The notes below the pieces were generated by a model, which was not told the DNA's origin, ran no database searches, and saw only the letters and a list, made by a program, of their open reading frames with translations. From Prevotella sp. (lineage in GTDB: Bacteria; Bacteroidota; Bacteroidia; Bacteroidales; Bacteroidaceae), in assembly GCA_017443345.1 (NCBI GenBank), contig JAFSNR010000097.1, positions 35,058 through 99,057 of the forward strand: 64,000 nt of DNA. Direction: 5' to 3'. The position numbers and the translations under genes were made by a program. Below are positions 60,305-64,000 of this stretch, piece by piece (position 1 is the stretch's first letter; each line of letters opens with the position of its first letter).

Positions 60305-61969
60305 ATGAAAACAGATCAGATTATTAAAAACGCAAGAATCTTCACTTCTGACAACGCCAATCCACAGGCAACTGCTTTGGTGGTGAAAGATGGAAAGTTT
60401 ATCTATGTAGGCAATGAAGCCGGCCTTTCGGAGTATGAGGGCGAAGTCACCGACCTCGGCGGCAAGTTCGTCATGCCCGGCATTATCGACAGCCACGTGC
60501 ATGTGACTACCAGCATCGGATTCGCATATATGGATCCGGGTGAGAATGTTGTGTGCTCCAACAAGAAGGAAGCCCTGGACTTTATGGCGGAGAGAATCAA
60601 GGCTAATCCAGGCTTGAAACGTTATAGATTTATGCTGGAGCGCAAATACCTGAAAGGGGACGACATCGTCAAGGAAGATCTCAATGCCATCTGTCCGGAT
60701 GCCGAACTCCTGATACTGGAAGGCGAAGGTCATAGTGTCTGGGTGAACTCCAAGATACTTGAAAGGCACGGTATTACCGACGAAACACCCGATCGTGTGC
60801 CCGAACTCAGTTATTATGTTCGCAAGGATGGTCATGTGACAGGAAACGCCTTCGAATCTTCGGGGTGGCACATGCTCTTCGATGATTTAGAGGTAACAGA
60901 CGAGCAGATCGATTCGGAACTTTTGCGTTGGATAGATTATTCTGTCAAGATGGGTGTGACTTCTGTCTTCGACGCAGGTTTTCCTGAAGGTGAAGCACTT
61001 CACGAGCGCATCTATGAGCGTTTGTACGAGTTGGACAAACAGGGCAAGCTGCCGGTTTATATCGATGGAAGTATTGCGCTCACGAACCCCAAAAAGATGA
61101 AAGAAGTCGTGGAGAATGTGAAGCGCTTCCGCCAGAAGTTTGACTCCGAACACATGAATGTGCATACTTTTAAGGTATTCATGGATGGAACCCTCAGGAT
61201 TGAGACAGCGTGTCAGGTGACACCCTATATAGATACCAATAAGAAAGGTTCAACCACCTTTAGTAAGGAGGAGGTTGCAGAGGTCATGAAACTGCTCAAC
61301 GAGGCAGGATTGGATTTCCATGCACATACCGTTGGAGAAGGCTCATCCCGCACTGTGCTCGACGGCGTGGAGCTGGCCAGGAAAGAACTGGGTGACAAGT
61401 TCCGTGTGAAAGTAACCTGTGCACATCTGGAAATCCAGGATGATGCAGATATAGAGCGCTTTGCGAAACTTGGTGTTACAGCCAATTACTCACCTTGGTG
61501 GCACGCTGGATGTACGGGTGGTAATCCTTATGAGATATGGAGCAGTCTGCTTGGTGAGGAGCGTGCCAAAAAGATGTACCGTAGTAGGACGTTGTGGAAG
61601 ACTGGTGCCAATGTGTCTTTCTCAAGCGATAACATCACCTATGGCGAGTTTACGACCTGGAACCCATACCTCGGAATGGAAGTCGGCATGACACGCTATA
61701 TCGGCGAAAAGACTGCAGCTCCCGAACTGACCAGAGTCGTTGCGGAGTACCCTTCTCCCTGCGAGAAGATGAGCATTGAGGAAATGATTCTGGGATATAC
61801 CATCAACGGTGCCAAACAGCTTGGCATCGAAGCTTCTAAGGGCTCCATCGAGGTCGGCAAGGACGCAGACTTCCTGGTATTCGACAACGACCTGCTCACG
61901 GCAGAGCATGAAGGCTTCAGCCACAACAAGCCGAGTGAGGTTTACATTAGAGGAAAGAAAAGGAAATAA
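60305..61969 (+). CDS. Amidohydrolase family 3 (YtcJ-like)
   Basis: 554 aa cytoplasmic protein with the metal-dependent amidohydrolase fold: PGIIDSHVHVTTS (residues ~58-70) for the first metal pair, HAHTVGEGSSRTVLDG, TCAHLEIQDDADIERF, and the C-terminal SSDNITYGEFTTWNPYLGMEVG and GSIEVGKDADFLVFDN. It is expected to hydrolyse an amide or N-acyl bond. Substrate unknown; pairing with two esterases suggests stepwise breakdown of one compound. Confidence 0.88.
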   Translation: MKTDQIIKNARIFTSDNANPQATALVVKDGKFIYVGNEAGLSEYEGEVTDLGGKFVMPGIIDSHVHVTTSIGFAYMDPGENVVCSNKKEALDFMAERIKANPGLKRYRFMLERKYLKGDDIVKEDLNAICPDAELLILEGEGHSVWVNSKILERHGITDETPDRVPELSYYVRKDGHVTGNAFESSGWHMLFDDLEVTDEQIDSELLRWIDYSVKMGVTSVFDAGFPEGEALHERIYERLYELDKQGKLPVYIDGSIALTNPKKMKEVVENVKRFRQKFDSEHMNVHTFKVFMDGTLRIETACQVTPYIDTNKKGSTTFSKEEVAEVMKLLNEAGLDFHAHTVGEGSSRTVLDGVELARKELGDKFRVKVTCAHLEIQDDADIERFAKLGVTANYSPWWHAGCTGGNPYEIWSSLLGEERAKKMYRSRTLWKTGANVSFSSDNITYGEFTTWNPYLGMEVGMTRYIGEKTAAPELTRVVAEYPSPCEKMSIEEMILGYTINGAKQLGIEASKGSIEVGKDADFLVFDNDLLTAEHEGFSHNKPSEVYIRGKKRK

Positions 61970-61995
61970 AAAGGAAATAAAAAAGAAATGAAAAT

Positions 61996-62896
61996 ATGAA
62001 AACGAAAAGCGCAAATCTCCTTGCAAGAGGATATGAACTGATTGATGGAATCACGGTACCTGTGGGGACATCAAATGTTGATTTGGACGTAGAGGGGAAA
62101 GAACCCCAAAACGCGGAGAAACTGACCATTGTCGTAGGGAATGAGAAGGTAAATATGTATGTTTTCCGTCCATCAAACTACAAAGAAGGTGAGAAAACAC
62201 CGCTTGTCTATTTCATTCACGGCGGTGGCTATCATTTTGGCAATGTGAGCATGGATGAGCCAAAAATACAAGGCGTAGCAGATGGGAGCGGTGCCACGGT
62301 TATTGCTCCTGACTATACACTATCTCTGGATCCTTCATACAAATATCCCATGGAGCTTGAACAAGTATATGCAGGACTGCTTTATGCTTATGAGCATGCG
62401 GATGAGTTAAATGTGGATCCGGATAATATTGTCATTGAGGGAGAAAGTGCCGGTGGTGGACTGGCTGCACGTCTTGCTCTATATAACAAGGACAAAGGAG
62501 AATAACGTCTTTGGATGGGGAAAACTGATTGAAGGTCAGGACAAGGAACTATCCGAAGAGGAAATGATCTATTTTTCACCAGCAGTGGCAACCGTTGAGC
62601 AGTTGAAAGGATTGCCAGAGACCTTTATGATTGTCGGCAGCCTTGATCTCTTCTGCGATGAAGACATGACCTATGCTCAGAAGCTTATGGAGGCTGGTGT
62701 TTTCACAGAGCTTTATGTAGAACCAGGAGTCCCCCACGCTTATGAGTACTTAGAATGGACGCCTCAGGCACGCAGGTTTATTGAGATGAGAAATCATGCG
62801 ACGGCACGGATGCTTGGAGCTGAAAAAGAAGTAAAAGAGTCTGCTGAAGAAAAAGCTTTCAGAGAATTATTATCTAAATACAACATTGAGCAGTAA
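61996..62896 (+). pseudogene. Alpha/beta hydrolase (HSL type), broken by internal deletion and frameshift
   Basis: The first piece (61996-62505, 169 aa) has the oxyanion motif HGGG (residue 75) and nucleophile Ser151 in GESAGG, then stops. The second piece, in another frame (from about 62497 to 62896), has MIVGSLDLFCDEDMTY with the catalytic Asp and EPGVPHAYEYL with the catalytic His. Between GESAGGGLAARLALYNKDKGE and NVFGWGKLIEG the ~35-40 residues always present in this family are missing. So a deletion plus frame change has inactivated it. Both halves are otherwise well conserved, so the loss is recent. Confidence 0.85.
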
Positions 62897-62919
62897 TAAG
62901 ATCGGTTCTTATTGTGCTC

Positions 62920-62948
62920 CGAATACCGCCAGGCCACAGGACAATAAA
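62920..62948. repeat. Right flanking repeat of the island
   Basis: Copy of 57280-57308 with one synonymous difference; the only remnant of tolC here. Confidence 0.85.
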
Positions 62949-62949
62949 A

Positions 62950-62983
62950 AGAGAATCCGGAAGTTCATGCTTCCGGATTCTTT
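62950..62983. terminator. Bidirectional terminator after the island (probable native tolC terminator)
   Basis: AGAATCCGGAAG pairs with CTTCCGGATTCT around a 6-nt loop, followed by TTTTT on both strands. Serves the plus transcript and convergent DUF2147. Confidence 0.9.
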
Positions 62984-62985
62984 TT

Positions 62986-63381
62986 CTATTTACGCTTCCA
63001 AGTCTGCGTCTCATAGAAGACCCCGAGGTAGCCCCTTACCTTCAGGTTACTGCCATCAAGCCAGATGGAGCACTTGTAAGTCTTACCGTTCTTGGGGTTA
63101 TAGATTTTGCCACCCTCCCACTTCTCTTTCGATTTGGAGAGACCGCTCAGGATGTTCACGCCCATCAGCTTGCGCGTCTTGAGCTTGTCGTCAGGATTAT
63201 GCTTATCCAACGTCTCTGGTCCTTGCTGCAGCCAGATGATCTTACCGTTCACCTTGTCGCCCTGCTGATAGATTTCCACTTGCGCATCGCCCGACTCAGT
63301 GATCCACTTGCCTAGAATGTCCTGTGCCCAACCAGTCACGCTCATCAAGGCAAAACAAACACATAATAATACCTTTTTCAT
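62986..63381 (-). CDS. DUF2147 family exported protein
   Basis: 131 aa from the ATG at 63381, which starts a signal peptide (MKKVLLCVCFALMSVTGWAQ); an upstream start would put 35 unrelated residues ahead. The mature DILGKWITESGDAQVEIYQQGDKVNGKIIWLQQ pattern and GGKIYNPKNGKTYKCSIWLDGSNLKVRGYLG are diagnostic of DUF2147, small secreted beta proteins of unknown role. Confidence 0.9.
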   Translation of the reverse strand: MKKVLLCVCFALMSVTGWAQDILGKWITESGDAQVEIYQQGDKVNGKIIWLQQGPETLDKHNPDDKLKTRKLMGVNILSGLSKSKEKWEGGKIYNPKNGKTYKCSIWLDGSNLKVRGYLGVFYETQTWKRK

Positions 63382-63420
63382 TTCTATTCCTTTTATGTTT
63401 ATACTATACATTTTCAGGCT

Positions 63421-63429
63421 GCAAAAGTA
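63421..63429 (-). promoter_or_regulatory. -7 element of the DUF2147 gene
   Basis: TACTTTTGC on the minus strand, exact match, about 40 bp before the start. Confidence 0.65.
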
Positions 63430-63513
63430 CTGTTTTTTCTTCAAACGGAGAAGGGAAATAGAAATTAAATGTAAGATTTCGGGCAAAATGTTGCGAGTGT
63501 GGAACTTTTTAAC

Positions 63514-63522
63514 TACTTTTGC
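63514..63522 (+). promoter_or_regulatory. -7 element abutting the last gene
   Basis: TACTTTTGC ends 2 nt before the ATG at 63525; either the mRNA is leaderless or this match is fortuitous. Confidence 0.45.
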
Positions 63523-63524
63523 CG

Positions 63525-63788
63525 ATGAGTACGAGACGTGAACGGGCTAAAGCCCCAGCAGCACAGTTGAATCAGCAGCTGGCTGCAGCAGAAAAGGCAG
63601 CTCAATGTGAAAGACTTAGGAAAAAGAAACAAAAGAATATCAATCGCTGGGCTGGTGAGTTGTTCACAGATATGGCAAAGTTGGTTTTTGCAGGTATGAT
63701 TATTGGTGGAGTCTTTGAAAAAGTTAACAATCCACTTCTCTTGTACGCAGAGGTACAGCTTATTTACCAAGAGCTGGGAGAACCGTAG
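63525..63788 (+). CDS. Small membrane protein of unknown function
   Basis: 87 aa from ATG 63525 (MSTRRERAKAPAAQLNQQLAAAEK...). A Lys/Arg-rich coiled-coil-like N-terminus (CERLRKKKQKNIN) leads into one membrane segment (LVFAGMIIGGVFEKV, about 52-66) and a short tail. The layout (basic N-terminus, one helix) suits a small inner-membrane protein with cytoplasmic N-terminus. Family not recognised. Confidence 0.5.
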   Translation: MSTRRERAKAPAAQLNQQLAAAEKAAQCERLRKKKQKNINRWAGELFTDMAKLVFAGMIIGGVFEKVNNPLLLYAEVQLIYQELGEP

Positions 63789-63805
63789 TAGAGAGGTCTT
63801 CTCAG

Positions 63806-63863
63806 GAAATAAGACTATCTTATTTCTGATTAAGCGTCGCTTGTCACACGATAAGCGACGCTT
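63806..63863 (+). terminator. Two adjacent hairpins after the last gene
   Basis: GAAATAAGA/TCTTATTTC (63806-63826) and AAGCGTCGCTT/AAGCGACGCTT (63832-63863), followed by an AT-rich tail. The second is the likelier terminator. Confidence 0.6.
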
Positions 63864-63931
63864 ATTATAATACAGTCAGATATACTGAGTATCAGTTAGT
63901 TAGAGCTTGGTACTCTCTTTGGTTTGTTGTC

Positions 63932-63990
63932 CTAACAATCTAACAATCTAACAATTTGGGTTTTCAATATGAAAATCCTTTCCTAACAAT
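63932..63990. repeat. Octamer repeat, CTAACAAT
   Basis: Three exact tandem copies (63932-63955) and a fourth at 63983-63990. The rest of 63864-64000 shows no gene. Confidence 0.8.
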
Positions 63991-64000
63991 TTTATATATA

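Larger units (their letters stand above)
57309..62948. mobile_element. Island-like insertion at the tolC 3' end, integrase not seen
   Basis: About 5.64 kb with the 29-bp repeat at both ends, carrying the membrane AraC, carboxylesterase, amidohydrolase and a broken hydrolase. The right copy directly precedes a strong terminator that would be the original tolC terminator. No integrase, recombinase, transposase or inverted ends are visible, so the insertion mechanism is inferred from the repeat alone. Confidence 0.6.

Noticed and set aside
62497-62512. Programmed frameshift joining the two hydrolase halves
   Set aside because: About 35-40 core residues are absent, so no slip could restore a full enzyme.
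57309-62919. Insertion sequence or composite transposon
   Set aside because: No transposase or terminal inverted repeats; the flanking repeat is too long for an IS target duplication and equals the tolC end.
1-64000. tRNA or rRNA genes
   Set aside because: None recognised by eye; a covariance-model scan would be needed to exclude them fully.

Overview
The window reads as chromosome of a Bacteroidales bacterium, most like Prevotella/Segatella. The reasons are many TAnnTTTGC (-7) promoter elements instead of sigma70 boxes, weak or absent Shine-Dalgarno sequences, and families typical of that order: a PorT-like beta-barrel, DUF4254 beside a GT9 enzyme, HU-like proteins with long C-terminal tails, BT4734-type primase/DUF3987 proteins, GH3-family proteins, DUF3108, and SbsA-Ig lipoproteins. 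Species cannot be fixed from the sequence alone.

Layout. 0-1.2 kb (minus): beta-barrel and TrmH/SpoU methyltransferase. 1.2-1.9 kb: a gene-free, AT-rich gap with a candidate structured small RNA and a dense array of same-orientation DnaA boxes, three of them exactly 12 bp apart; this is a candidate oriC. 1.9-8.3 kb: nadA, a lipoprotein, rubredoxin (51 aa), GT9-DUF4254, and acpP-fabF-rnc. 8.4-13.5 kb (minus): dcuB-ansB-porin-aspA, an asparagine/aspartate-to-fumarate module that would feed anaerobic fumarate respiration, with an AraC regulator gene upstream. 14.5-20.7 kb (minus): a GT-C enzyme, a GtrB-like GT2, a BtuD/FecE-like ATPase, and late cobalamin genes (cobD, cobS, cbiB). 20.8-23.7 kb: mntP and a secreted GH36 alpha-galactosidase.

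23.7-35 kb is accessory. It holds a decayed HipA fragment, an HU-like protein, a 492-aa protein of unknown function preceded by two large composite palindromes, a primase-ATPase, three AAA-type ATPase genes plus a shrunken AAA remnant with different palindromes near their promoters, and an AbiE toxin-antitoxin pair. 35-44.7 kb (minus) is a compact yicC-gmk-nadD-envelope operon followed by a CotH-kinase surface protein. 44.7-50.4 kb: MINPP-type phytase, DUF3108, SbsA-Ig lipoprotein, GH3. 50.5-57.3 kb: a ketosynthase followed by a complete MFP-RND-TolC efflux pump.

57.3-62.9 kb is a 5.64-kb segment with a membrane-embedded AraC regulator, a carboxylesterase lipoprotein, an amidohydrolase and a broken alpha/beta hydrolase. 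It is bounded on both sides by the last ~29 bp of tolC (one synonymous difference), so it looks like an island inserted at the tolC 3' end. The window closes with DUF2147 and a small membrane protein.

A further pattern runs through the window: at least 13 blocks of imperfect repeats with an exact 7- or 8-nt period, in intergenic gaps and also inside genes, where they encode signal-peptide cores, N-termini and linkers.
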